Source: Sipunculus nudus (lineage: Eukaryota; Annelida; Sipuncula; Golfingiida; Sipunculidae). Taken from it: a stretch of 64,000 nt of DNA. The notes beneath the pieces are model-generated. The model searched no databases and had not been told where the DNA came from. It worked only from the letters and a program-made list of their open reading frames with translations. Position numbers and translations under genes: made by a program. Location: contig CM049317.1 of assembly GCA_026874595.1 (NCBI GenBank), positions 51,543,618-51,607,617 on the forward strand. Reading direction: 5' to 3'. Shown here piece after piece: positions 1 to 12,300 of this stretch; the first letter of the stretch is position 1; every line of letters starts with the position of its first letter.

Positions 1-109
1 GTAATTGCATTCGGGAACAGTTAACCACGATATAAAAACTTAGATCTGAATTTTTCTTATTTATCTGTGAATACATGGAAACATTTTGTTTCATAGAAAA
101 TAAATCAAA

Positions 110-300
110 AGGAAGGGTAAAAATAACTTAGTGGTTAAGGGGTTGCGCCACGGGGCTGAAGTTACACGGTTCGAATCCCGACGGTGCCTCGGTGGCACAA
201 TAGAGCCTCAGAGATGAAGTCTAATGTCTTACCGAGAGGTTGTGACCTCCAAATGATTCGTAACCCCGTGTATAATAAACTTAATCCTGCCCATTCTCCT
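110..300 (+). repeat. tRNA-derived SINE copy
   Basis: A polymerase III type-2 promoter is visible. A box A-like stretch lies at 124-134 (10 of 11 matches to the TRGYNNARNGG consensus) and a perfect box B, GGTTCGAATCC, at 168-178. The segment between them could fold like the D and anticodon arms of a tRNA. After the tRNA-like head comes an unrelated body of about 110 bp ending near an AT-rich tail. I call it a SINE rather than a tRNA gene because the acceptor stem does not pair and no anticodon loop is convincing. Boundaries are approximate. Confidence 0.6.
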
Positions 301-1017
301 GCCTCTTGAAAAACAGTTTATGTGATTTTTGGCTTCCTCTGTGTATATTGTAATGATCTAAGGGTAATTTTGGTTGATAAAAGTTCTTATAACGCCTTCT
401 TAAAGGATGTATTATCATGTTTATCAACAACATGTTTGTAAACACAGCAATGTTTTCAAACGGGATGAAATTGTAACCTAAGGTGGTAGGTTGCATATAT
501 GCGGAAATAGAAAGTTCACTTGTTGCAAAACGCCACTTGCAAAGCTCTGGTTATCTGACCTGCTGCCAGATGTCCTTTTTGAATTTGTTTTGATTATTGT
601 GGCGGGCCCGAATATATTGTAAACACGTTGATATAAACAAAACAAGCAGCCTGTGTGCGGTGATATCCGACCTATTTTTTTAAAGCTCCAAGAGATTACC
701 TTTAGTTTATAAAGGTCAGAAAGGTGATTGCGCCCCTTAAAAATCCAGAAGGCTAAATAATAACATATCATTCTCATCATATAGTCACCTTCATCCTCAT
801 TCAACAGAAAGTCCCACCTACTGGCCATTGACCATGTCCTTTAATACATTAATCAACACAGGTGGCGCCACCTACAGCTTAACAAACGTGCCGCATGATC
901 ATTATCCTAATGAAATACGAGTCTAATAACATCAATCCTTCCTTTGAGATATTTTGAAAGATTTTTTTTTTTATGGGTGAACACGTTTCCCTCAAAATGG
1001 AAATGTATTGGAACATA
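301..1017. other. no gene seen
   Basis: AT-rich sequence. The longest open frames lack family similarity and splice signals. It contains one perfect GGTGGCGCCACC palindrome at 861-872, a motif shared with the satellites and Helitrons further along. Confidence 0.5.
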
Positions 1018-1077
1018 TACATATATATATATGTTTATATAAAGGTATATATACACAAATGTATAAATATATATATG

Positions 1078-1126
<49 letters not shown>
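1018..1126. repeat. (TA)n/(ATAC)n microsatellite
   Basis: Almost pure alternating A/T with interspersed ATAC and GTAT units, ending in about 40 bp of pure TA. Open frames rich in Tyr/Ile across it are artefacts of the repeat. Confidence 0.9.
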
Positions 1127-1132
<6 letters not shown>

Positions 1133-1825
1133 AGGTAACCTCCGCCATTTTTTAATGCTTACTTATCTAATTCTTAGTCTGAGTGGGTTCAATTGCAGGA
1201 TTCCATTTGATTTGAGACTACGTGACAACACGGTTGCGCTCGCTTCCTGTCATTTCTTTTTTATCCTGGTGTCAACCAGACCACACCTGCGGATCTTGGG
1301 TGTGTAATGATCCCCAATGCTAAGTCATATCAGGAACCCCAATCTTCACGCATTAGTTTGTGAGTGATGCATGGCTGTGCTACACTGCCTTCCCATTGAA
1401 CCTTCAGAGTGCTAAGATGGGCCGGCTTATGGAATATTTCACCGCTGAGAGTTGAACTCACTTTTCTGTGATTTACCCCAGGCCATGGAATCCAGTCTGC
1501 TTGGATATATGATGCCATGCTTTGAAATTTGATCTTATTTCGCTGTACACGGTTTTGCTCTCAATAATATTCCTTTTCATCAGTTTCCCTGTTTTTTGCA
1601 CTTCCAGTTTTGAACAATATATACTCTGCTTTAGGTAGCTATAGCGGACCCATATGGCAAGCTTATTCTTGATATCAAATGTTTTAGGTCTTGGACTCGG
1701 TACCTCGAGTCTGGCATGGTCTCAATTTTATCCTGGGCTCAAGCTAGAAGTAATATAGGTTAAACCCTTTTTCGGAAAGTGCGCAGAAGATTACGCGAAT
1801 TCATGAAAGAAGCAAGTGGCATCAA
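1127..1825. other. no gene seen
   Basis: Unique-looking sequence without recognisable coding potential, RNA gene or repeat that I could match elsewhere in the window. Confidence 0.4.
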
Positions 1826-2209
1826 GTGTTATCACTTGTAATATGACAAGGTAGGCAACTGAGCCGAAACCTTTCGACGGCGGCCGTTCCAGATTGGTCA
1901 CGTAAGGTCATGCCACTGCGCATCACTTACCTGTCAACGATTGACGCTTCCGCCACAGTTTGGATTGGACGACGTCGAAATTCAGACATCACCACAAAAG
2001 GTTATCCAGGTAGCTTGTATTGATGGTTAAAACAATGGAAATTGGATGGATTTGATTCTGTAATTCCCGTTGTATTGAACGATCATATGGATTACGCATA
2101 AAAGGAATATAAAGCGAGTATAAGCGGGTCGAGAACGTAACGTTCCACATTATCGCACGAAAGGGTTTTGGCTGAGTTGCCTACCTTGTCATATTACAAG
2201 TGATAACAC
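1826..2209. mobile_element. MITE-like element with ~45-bp terminal inverted repeats
   Basis: The sequence beginning GTGTTATCACTTGTAATATG at 1826 returns as its reverse complement ending at 2209. The inverted match runs for about 45 bp, as far as the AGGCAACT...AGCC segment, with only a few mismatches. The 384-bp unit has no transposase ORF, so it is a non-autonomous element. No target-site duplication is evident, so the superfamily is unknown. Confidence 0.65.
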
Positions 2210-3196
2210 GGTATAACCGTTTTATTATTGGGTCGTTTGACCTGATTTCATCGAAGTATCTCTAAGAACACTGGAGATATGAAGACTTTATTATAAATAG
2301 GGACTCAAGCGCCTGTGGTAACACAAGTTTACTAGAGCCATTTGATTGGTTCAATTGCCCTGTTCATTATAGATGAAACAATGCGGCTCGCTGAATCAAG
2401 GTCTGTGAAAGCGAATCTGCCACAGACTTGACAGTATGAAGATGCATGTGCCATCAACCCGTCTGAGCTGTGTAGCAGCTTTGCTCGCCTTTACTTGTTA
2501 TGTTAACCTGTATCTGTTACAAAGTGCTGCTTCACCTTTGCAAAAGTTTATTTCCGCGGTCATTTTTTTTTTGTTAATTAATTCAAATTGCACAAGGTTA
2601 CCCAACGCCTAAATGTTGATCACACCTGGCGCGTGGCCAAACAATCGTGTGGCCGGAATAATAATTTAAATGTTTTATGAACGTAGAAAATAATAGACTA
2701 GTGAAGGTATTCTCTATAGGCAATCACTTACTAAGGACAAACACTATAATTTATATATCATCCTTCCACCCCTACCCACCAGATGCAGAAGGCAACAAAG
2801 CGGACATGAAAACACCAAGCACAAAACGTAATGGTCGCCTACTTAATGCCGATTTTACCTAAAAAAAAACACGACATATTTCATCCGCCCAAAGCTGTTT
2901 GCCGGATTATGGCAATCTATAAACCCCTGCAAAATCAAGATGACAGACACAGTAAAACGTACCGGAAACGCCTAACCCATAGCCAATTTAATATATAATA
3001 TCACGGTACCAGCATCGGGAATGATAAGACTTAATTTTACTTTTCAATGACTGTCTGGGCAGTGATCATAAGACAGGTCACATACATCAGAGCTTTCATG
3101 ATTTGTTTAAGCTCAGTGGTTGGAGAACTATTAACATAAATATCTAGACCGGTCGACAGGCAAATAGGATTGAAAACATGCTCACTCTTCTGTACT
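2210..3196. other. upstream intergenic region of the secreted-protein gene
   Basis: No coding region is supported. The 61-aa open frame near 2677-2862 has no recognisable features. The stretch runs into the promoter of the cysteine-rich protein gene. Confidence 0.4.
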
Positions 3197-3203
3197 TATA
3201 AAG
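3197..3203 (+). promoter_or_regulatory. candidate TATA box of the secreted cysteine-rich protein gene
   Basis: TATAAAG lies 134 bp upstream of the predicted ATG at 3337. That would place transcription start near 3227 with a 5' leader of about 110 nt. Support is the motif and its position only. Confidence 0.4.
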
Positions 3204-3336
3204 AATAGAGGATAAATAAGATAACATGAACAGATCAGGCAGAGGTTACCATACGTCACATGATACAACTTTAAAAACTTCAGTTCCCCTGCAAGTAGCT
3301 CATTCCCGACCAGGACGCATCAACAGTACTTTCGCG

Positions 3337-3382
3337 ATGCTGGCTGCCTTGATATTTGTTGCCCTCTGTACTGCTGGGTTTG
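3337..3382 (+). CDS. exon 1: signal peptide
   Basis: Codes 15 residues plus one nucleotide, nearly all hydrophobic after Met. The donor is G|GTGAGT, close to consensus, giving a phase-1 intron. The codon completed with exon 2 is Ala, at a plausible signal peptidase site just before QANND. Confidence 0.75.
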
Positions 3383-6300
3383 GTGAGTGACGTTATAACG
3401 TATGACTTAATATGGCTTCGTATCGCCTCGAAATTTCGTATTGCAATACATGTATATTACGTTCTGTGGTAGCGTATTGCGCTACGTATTGCGATATTTT
3501 CATTGTATTTAAATCTAGGAAATTGGCGTGTAGTCTATATAAAATATTGATTTTAAAGCAGTAATCATAGGATGTGACGGGAGAATATAAATGAATGATT
3601 AATTATTATGACCGTGTTCAACACTTCTTTCTTTTTATTGTATGGAAATAATTCTCGTACATTTATAAGTCTTCGAGCAGACATGCAAATTTCTTGGGAC
3701 GGACCTTCGGTCTATGGTATATCAGGCCTACTTGAACATTGCCTACTGAACGTCTGAAGAGTAAAATTCTATAATCAAAATGTTCCAACTCAATACTTTA
3801 TGCACATTTATTTTACCTTTCATACAACCAATCTGAACATGAAGTAATAAAAAATACCAGTAATGAATATGTGTTCAGTCGATTACAAAATGATTTACAA
3901 TGATAAGGTTTGTTAGAATACAAAAATGCATTTATATTATAAACATTATATTCAAACAGTAATTCAAAGTATGCTCACCGAACAATTTTTCAAAATAGAT
4001 AGCATGAATACAAAAAGTTTCAGTGTATCTTGTAATTTTGCCAATTTCACTGGAAAAAGTTCATTTTGAGTGATCTGTTAAAAGACGAAACTATTTGGTT
4101 AGATTGGTTCTGTCAATCACTTTCAAATATGCCTCAACCAGCAAATGTATCTATTAACGTAGACACTCTTTTCATCTTCATAAAATTGTCAGACGAGGTT
4201 CTTTAGTACGCCTCCATCTGAGACATTGGAATTCCTCGATTAGTCATAACAACTGCTTGTACAATCCATGTAAAATAAATATAATTTAAGGACAACAATA
4301 TGGTGCTCATCCGAATTATATAGTGATTGGAAATATATTCATTCTGAATGTTTTAGTATTAGCTCATATCGTTTTATATTCTAGTTATATTAGTCCTAAC
4401 ACTACTGTATACTTTGGATCATCGACAGCCCAGGCTAATAATGACTGCGCGGCTCAAAGACAATGCGGACAGAAGCTGTCGTCTCTGCAGCCTGCCTATC
4501 CTCTAACGACCTGCTCACAGGAAGTCAAGTAAGGTTTTTTTTGTATGTAAAGTGCAGATGTTAACAATATCCAGATCAGGTTTGCTGATCAATTTAGCTC
4601 GTTCTCGAAGAGATCTCTGATAGGCCAATCAGTTGGTTCACTGCGGCTCAGTGTGGAAATACCTAATCAATTGTTGTATACAATTTAAAGAACAATGAAA
4701 GATGGAAGGAACACTTAATAAAACATATTGTTGAAGAGTTTGTGGATAAGGTTCAGGGATAGGGCTGGGTATAGCCAACAAATATCGTACTGCAATTTTA
4801 TTATTATTAATCAATCTTTATCATGTTAAATATGAGACAATAAAAGTATAAGCAGATTCTTTTATTAATTTTTATAAATACGGCCATATTACTTACTATT
4901 ATACTTAGTCAAGTATTTACTTGGCGACAGTAATCATATTATACCTTTGAATCTATGTTTTCTTTAGGCCTTACGTGTGCAAATCACTTGTTTTTAAGAG
5001 AATTATGGACTATGGTTTAGCACAGAGAGGTAAAGGTGGTGTGTACAGTTACAGCCATGAACCCCATCGAAAGGCGGCCGCTCTACTGTCAACTTGACAC
5101 TTGATCTTAATGCAGATAACATAAGACATGAGGAGAGAATATTAATGATTAATTATTTTTACCGTGTTCAGCACTTCTTTCTTTTGTTGTTTTGAAATAT
5201 TTTCATATACAAATAAGTGATCGAACAGACATGCGACCTTTGACCTATGGTATATCAGGCCAACTTGAATATTGCCTGCTTAACGTCCAAAGGCAAGGTG
5301 GCGCCCTTCACTTTAAGCATATCATTAATCCCAAACATTCAGATGTATAAATTTTCAAAATATACATTGTTTTACAAAAATAATCAGATTAGGCATGTTT
5401 AACAAAATATAAAAAATATGTCGTTATTTCAAAACTGTATGGCGATACGCAATATGCGAATCACCGTATCGCGATATACTTCTATGTAGCGAACATATGG
5501 CGACCCTATATTTCAGGATCACAAAAATGGTGGAGCTCTTGTAACAAAAATAAACATTGCATACAGAAAACTACACCTGCTTATTCTGCACTGTTGGGAT
5601 ATAAAACCGGTTTGTGTATTATAGATCATTGTTTTATTATATATATGTACTTGGGAATCACATCATTCTGAAGATATGTTTTGTCAACAATATCAAAGGT
5701 TTGTTTTCTTTCCTCTTTCAAAGATAAAATAAATAGATATATATACTTGCGTCTCCTTGACATTAGTCCAAATAACTGGTGAATACCAAGCTTGTCTCAC
5801 TCATACAGGAACACAATACAAGAAGTGAAGGGATGCGTGACCGACATTGTGACCGGAAAACTTGCCTGCAGGCCACCGGGTGCCCCTCGTGTGGATGAAT
5901 TCGTACCGCCTGGCAAAGTCGGAGTCTTGAAGAAAGCGATCGAAGGCTTGGCAAAGTCCATGTGCAAAGGCAAGTGTCCACACTGTCAGTTTTGCTGAGC
6001 ATATGTACTACACATATATGTGTCCGTTTGAAAACATCCCCTGTGGCGTACAACATACCTGATCCGGCTTACCTCTTATTTAAAGCCAGCTATTCCCTAC
6101 CTTTCTATAGAATATGTAACTGGAGATTTACTCTGCGTACCTTTTAATGCACTCTAGGTGATGACTGATCAGAAAAATTCTTGTGACGAATTTTTAATGT
6201 ATTTATCTACAGGCAAATAGTTAACACAGCAATGTCGAAAAAAATACATGTATGGTTTGTTGCATATGTTGGTTGCCAAACGCCTTTTGTAAAACCCTGC

Positions 6301-9300
6301 TTCGTCTGATTTTCCCCAGATGTTCTTATTGAATTTGTATGGATCATTATTGAGCCCCCCCCCCCCCCACCCCCAATAAGTAAAACATAGATATATTTAA
6401 AGAGGACGAACAACTGTGTGTGGTGGGGTCGGCGTTTTCAGGCCTATTTTTTAGGATACAAGGAAATTTTTAGTTTATAGACGCCAGATATCCAAATAGG
6501 TCACTTTAAGGCGTCCTACACCGAAAAAAGAGGTGGATAAAATTGATATTTGGAACGTTTAGTCCCCAAAAAGGTGATTAGTTCCCCTTTAAGTATATCC
6601 TATCAGGACACCTTTCCTCATCAAGGCTTGTTCATGGTATAGCCAGGCCGCAAACTGTGGTTGCCTTTTGTTCGCGAGGGTTTCAAATTCGCGACAAGGG
6701 GAATTATCGCAAAAGTAAAACCTTCGTAAATAAGAGATCCTATCATGGAAGGCACAGTTGAAATGTAAAAAGATTGACATTATTTTTAAAAATAGACCGT
6801 GTATGTTCAAAGACTGATGTTTTAAATGACCAGATCTTTCCAATTGTCTGCCATTAGTATATAACAATACATGTTGTTAATAGGATTTTGTGCACATAAT
6901 ATTTGATATGAATAATGCACATACTAATGGCTGTACTCTGAGTATAGGTCATTTGTACTGTGATATCGCGAAAACAGAATCCTCAAAAAACATTTTAAAA
7001 GTGAAAGTCGCGAAATTTCATCCCCGTGAAATTTCATCCCAAACAACAATTTTATTGACACTTATTAAAAACACGGCCTCTGTGCGGTTAGGTTGGCCTT
7101 TTCTTGCTAACAAGTACAAGGGATTAGTTTTAGTTAATAAACGTCAGATTAAAATAATGGCCCCGTTTAAAATAATAATAAAAATAAACAACTTACGAAC
7201 GCTTATTTATTATGATTTAAATTGTTGTAGGAAAATTCACATTTTCCTGGAAGTTTATTTTTTAGTTTGGCCTTATACTATACTTTTGCTGACATGCTGC
7301 ATGTTTTGTAGGTTGTCCAATCATATCAGCCGTTGCGGAATGTGTCACGGCAGAACGTGCTTCATTCCATAGCTTTAATCCTTGCAAGTAAGTGTCTTCT
7401 TCGAATTAATTTATTTTGAAATGCAAATCAAAATCGCCAATGACATGATTAATCTAACAGACCTTTGACCTTTTCAGCACGTTCCAAGCATTTTCTTAGA
7501 CACAGTCCGCACCAAGCCTCCATGTTGACCGAGCTTCCCCATCTCGAAAGAGGAGGCTAATATGGGTCGAAAAGTTACCCATTTTTGTGGAAGACCCAAC
7601 TAAGGGTCCCCTAGTGCATAACCTCCAAAACAATCGTCTTATTTTTTTCGTTCTTTCATCTGTCACTTTCTATTTATGCTAGGTCTCCAATATGACTGAT
7701 TCGCTATTTACGCACAGTTGCAGCTAGGCATTTTTGGGGGTTCGGTTGAGGGCTTTTAGTGATTTTCATTCTATCCTTATATGTATCCTTGGTCAGGATA
7801 TATGTAGCTCACATAGGTGACAAATTAACCGAACCCATGCTCAATTACTTGCTCTATTCAGCACCGTAAGTGGCAGTCAGGGCCGGGGGGGGGGGGGGGG
7901 GGGGGGTCAGCCAGTACATCGTACCGGGGCCCGGGGTACCGAAAAGAGGCCCAAGCTGGCGAAAAATTTCCAAGAAGGCATAAAAAAGTCGGAAGAATGG
8001 AAGACTCGTCTAAATTATTTATTTAATGACATATTGTTCTTAATCCGGATTCCGGAATGCACAGAAAGGGCCCGGCCGACCAGGATTTTCACAGGACACT
8101 ATGCAATGCATGTGCATTATATTTTTTACGTGTATATAAAGTGGGACCCGTTGTTAAAGGGGACCCTATAGTGAATATATTGTCCGATAAAAAGCTTGTA
8201 ACTGAAAATAAGGAAGACTTTCTTTTTTGTAATAACTTATACATGTTTTGAATTAGGGAGGTCTATGGGGCCCTGGCCACCAAGGAGTTTTATTGGGCCC
8301 GGGGACTATGTACATATCATTTGTTTGTCTGTTACATGGTTTAAATCAGGAGAATGTGAGATGGCCTTGGGAGGCCAAAGGATTTATCAGTCTAAAAATT
8401 ACTTTAAATGACAATTTTTTTTGTATATCTTTTTGTATGACTTTAATCATGCGGGACCATTCAAAGGGGTTCGAGCCAGCCATAGTTTTCTTGGGAAGTT
8501 GGACCTAAATTCATAAAAATGGAATATGTTTAATTCGTTTTTAAGGGTTATTAAGCTTTTAATCCAGACTGATCGCTGCGAGGTTGGGGGAGTGGGGGGG
8601 AGGGGGGGGGGGGGGGTCAAAGGGGGCCCGGCCTGGTGCAAGTGTCTTAATTAAGGCCAAATAAAAACTGGAAATAGGCCTATGGGGAGACTTTTATATT
8701 TGAGTTATGTTTGAACAGGGTCTATATACGGGTTGACTCGGGAGAGTCCAAGAGGGCCCGGCCGCCCGGGAGCCCCGGGTTACCCAGAATTTCTCTCTAG
8801 GGCCCGATAGTCTTTTTTTGTTACCTTACGCATGTTATGCATCAGGTCAGGAGCGTCTAAGTGGGCCATTTTAGTTTTTCAATAATAATAATAATAATAT
8901 TAATAATAATGATAATAATAATAGTGCTGGGAGGGGGCAGGGGCCCGGCAACGTTTTTGTACCGCCTTAAAAGGATCCTCTCGGAGGCCCTGGTGGCAGT
9001 TGGGTTTGCTAACCTTCTGGTTTAATGCCTACGACTGTCAGGGCCTTTAAACTGGAAGGATTTTCTGTCTGTATCACAGGTTTATCCAAGATTTCAGTAG
9101 GATGGAAAAGCTATCGATTGCTAATCTTTCTTGAACAGGCTGATAGGGTAGGGGGTTGGGGGGCTGGTAACATCACTCTGGACTGAAGACATGTTTGATA
9201 AACAAGGCCATTTTTCGCACGATAAGTTGAACAGTTAAATAGTCAATCGCTTCCTGATGGGCTCCTGCTCAAATTTGAGACAGCACCATAAAACCAATGC

Positions 9301-12300
9301 AGCCCTTGTATTTTACGAAGGAATCAAAATTGGTAATCAGTTTAGTAGAAGCAATAAGTGAGCATTTACATAGCATGAAGATACTACCATGACGTAGGAA
9401 AAAAGCAGTTTGTTAAAAGTATCCAAAATGACGGTATTTTCGTTCATTTTTTCCCGATGTGTTATGCTTTCTGTGTCCCAGCTCCGCGGATGTGGGGGAC
9501 ATTGATTTAGGTTTGTCTGTCTGTCCCGTCCGTCTGTCTGTCACTGTCCTTCGTCAGGTTTTTTTCGATTCCGTGCGATATCTTTCCTGAATTTTATCCG
9601 ATTTTATTCAAATTTGGGTCAGTGATTACTCTCATAGACCTTGGTTTTGATTGATTTTGGAGTGTTTATCTGAAAAAAAAAAATATTCTCTGCAGCTCAA
9701 AAACAAAATTTTGGTGCAATTTCTCAATGTGTTTTAGTTTTTATGTTCGCCTGCAGATGTCTCCTCATGTCATAGTAGACGTTGGTCCTATTTCTCAACG
9801 TGTTTAGTTTTTAGCTCAGCTGACTGAAAGTCATCTGAGCTATAGCGATCACTCTTTGTCCGTCGTCCGTCTGTCTGTCCGTCTGTCTGTCCGTTAACCA
9901 GGCACAAATCGTAACCGCTGGACCTAGAACCTTGTAACTTGGGATTCTGAGAGGTCCATATAAAATCTCCTTGGAAACCAGAAATTAGGTCTCTGTTACC
10001 CATATCCTTTGAGCTATGTGGCCCCAAAGTACCCCCCAGAAAAGTAAAAAAATTCATACAAAAACTTCAATATCTCATTAACTACTTGACTGATGGTCAT
10101 GATTTTTGGCATACATATTGATCCTGAGATGTTTCATCACTTCCTGCAGACTGGTGGTGCCACCTGTATTTTACGATTTTTTACGAATTTTTTTTTCTCT
10201 ATTTTTGAGACCTTTAAAAATGTGAACATCTGTTAACAAGGCACAAATCATAAAGACTGGACTTAGAATCTTAATTCTTGACACACTGAGAGGTCTATGA
10301 ATAATCTCCTTGAAAACCAGAAATTAGGTCTCTGTTACCCATATCCTTCGAGCTATGGGGCCCCAAAGTACCCCCCAGAATAGTCAAAAATGTCATACAA
10401 AAACTTCAATATCTCAATAACTACATCACTGATGGTCATGATTTTTGGCATACATATTGATCATGAGATGTTCGATCAGTTCCTGCAGACTGGTGGCGCC
10501 ACCTGTATTGTTTGATGTTTTACAATTTTTTCCTCTATTTTTGAGACCTTTGAGGATGCTGTCATCTGTTAGCGTGGCACATATCTTAATGACTGGACCT
10601 AGAATCTTCATTTTCGACACACTGAGAGACCTATGAAAAGTCTCTATGGAAACCATAAATTAGGTCTCTGTTACCCATATCCTTTGAGCTATGGGGCCCC
10701 AAATTACCCCCAGAATAGTCAAAAATTTCATACAAAAACTTCAATATCTCATTAACTGCATCAGGTATGGTCATGATTTTCGGCAAACATATTGATCATG
10801 AGATGTTTCATCAGTTTCTGCAGACTGGTGGCGCCACCTGTATTTTCCAATGTTTACGAATTGTTTTCTCCATTTTTGAGACCTTTAAGGATGTAGTTAT
10901 CTGTCAACAGGGTACAAATGGTAATGACTGGACCTAGAATCTTCATTCTTGACACACAAGGAGACCCATGATAAGTCTCCATGGAAACCTGAAATTTGGT
11001 CTCTGTTACCCATATCCTTTGAGCTATGGCACTCCAAAGTATAGCTCAGAATAATGGAAAATTTGATACAAAAGCTAAAGTATCTGAACAACTTATGCAG
11101 AGATAACCATAATTGTTTGCATGGATATTGATCATGGAGTGTTTCATAAGTTTCTGCAGACTGGTGGCACCACCTGTATTTGTTCGGGTTTTTTTTACGA
11201 AATTTTTCTCTATTTTTGAGACCTTTTAAGATATGAACATCTGTTAACAGGGCACAAATTATAAAAACTGGACCAAGAATCTTCATTCTTGACACACAGG
11301 GAGACCCATGAAAAGTCTCCATGGAAACCTGAAATTAGGTCTCTGTTACCCATATTCTTTAAGCTGTATGGCTCCAAAATACCCCCCCCCCCCCCAGAAA
11401 AATGGAAAATTTGATACCAAAAACTGCAGTATCTCAATAACTACAACACTGATTGTCCTGATTTTCTGCATACATATTGATCATGAGCTGTTCCATCAGT
11501 TACTGCAGACTGGGTGTGCCACCTCTATTTTTTTTCAAATTTTTACGAATTTTTTTCTTTTTTTTTGAGACCTTTAAAGATGTGGTTATCTGTCAACAAG
11601 GTAAAAATCGCAACAACTGGACCTAGAATCTTCATTCTTGTCATGCAAGAAGGCCCATGAAAAGTGCCTGTGGAAACTTAAAATTAGGTCTCTGTTACCC
11701 ATATCCTTCAAGCTATAGGACTCCGAAGTATCCCTCAGAATAATGGACAATTTGATACAAAAGCTGAAGTATCTGAACAACTAATGCAGAGATCACCATG
11801 ATTCTTTGCATGGATATTGACCATTAAGTGTTTTTATTAGTTTCTGCAGACTGGTGGAGCCACCTGTATTTTTGTACAGACAAAACGAAGTTTTGCGGAT
11901 ACTATGTTTTTGACCGAGTTCCTCCGCCGCCGCGGCGTCCGTTTCCATAGAGCTCCTCGGAAACTAATGGACTGATTTTTCTGAAACTTACACCAATTGT
12001 CGGGTCACATTTGAACTGGTGCCTAACCAATTTGCGTTGACCTCTGACCTTTCCTCTCTATCCAGTGTCCATTTGTGGGCCTGTTTCCACTAATAAACCC
12101 TCATATCTCGGGAACCGTTTGACCGATCAGGAAATAAAATTGATACAAATGTAGCCCTTGGATTGCTTTATAACATACACAAAAAATGGTGGCGCCACCT
12201 GTAACCATGTTTGCACAGTGTCCATCTGTTCATCTGCCTTGGGTTAAAATCACTCATATCTCTGCAGTGAATTGACTAATTCACCTGAAATTCGTCATGC

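Noticed and set aside
127-190. Functional tRNA gene
   Set aside because: B box is perfect but the acceptor stem and anticodon arm do not fold; better a SINE head.
973-1307. Overlapping ORFs of 60-99 aa rich in Ile/Tyr
   Set aside because: Translation of the TA microsatellite.
5763-6056. 97-aa minus-strand ORF
   Set aside because: Opposite strand of exon 3 of the secreted-protein gene, no features of its own.
6890-7372. 160-aa plus ORF ending over exon 4
   Set aside because: Not in the frame of exon 4; the spliced frame keeps cysteines and phase, while this ORF is mostly intron with low-complexity sequence.
9788-11780. Series of similar minus-strand ORFs with SRSSGYDLC-like and NRDLISGFHGDF segments
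   Set aside because: They are translations of successive satellite units; similarity reflects the DNA repeat, not a protein family.
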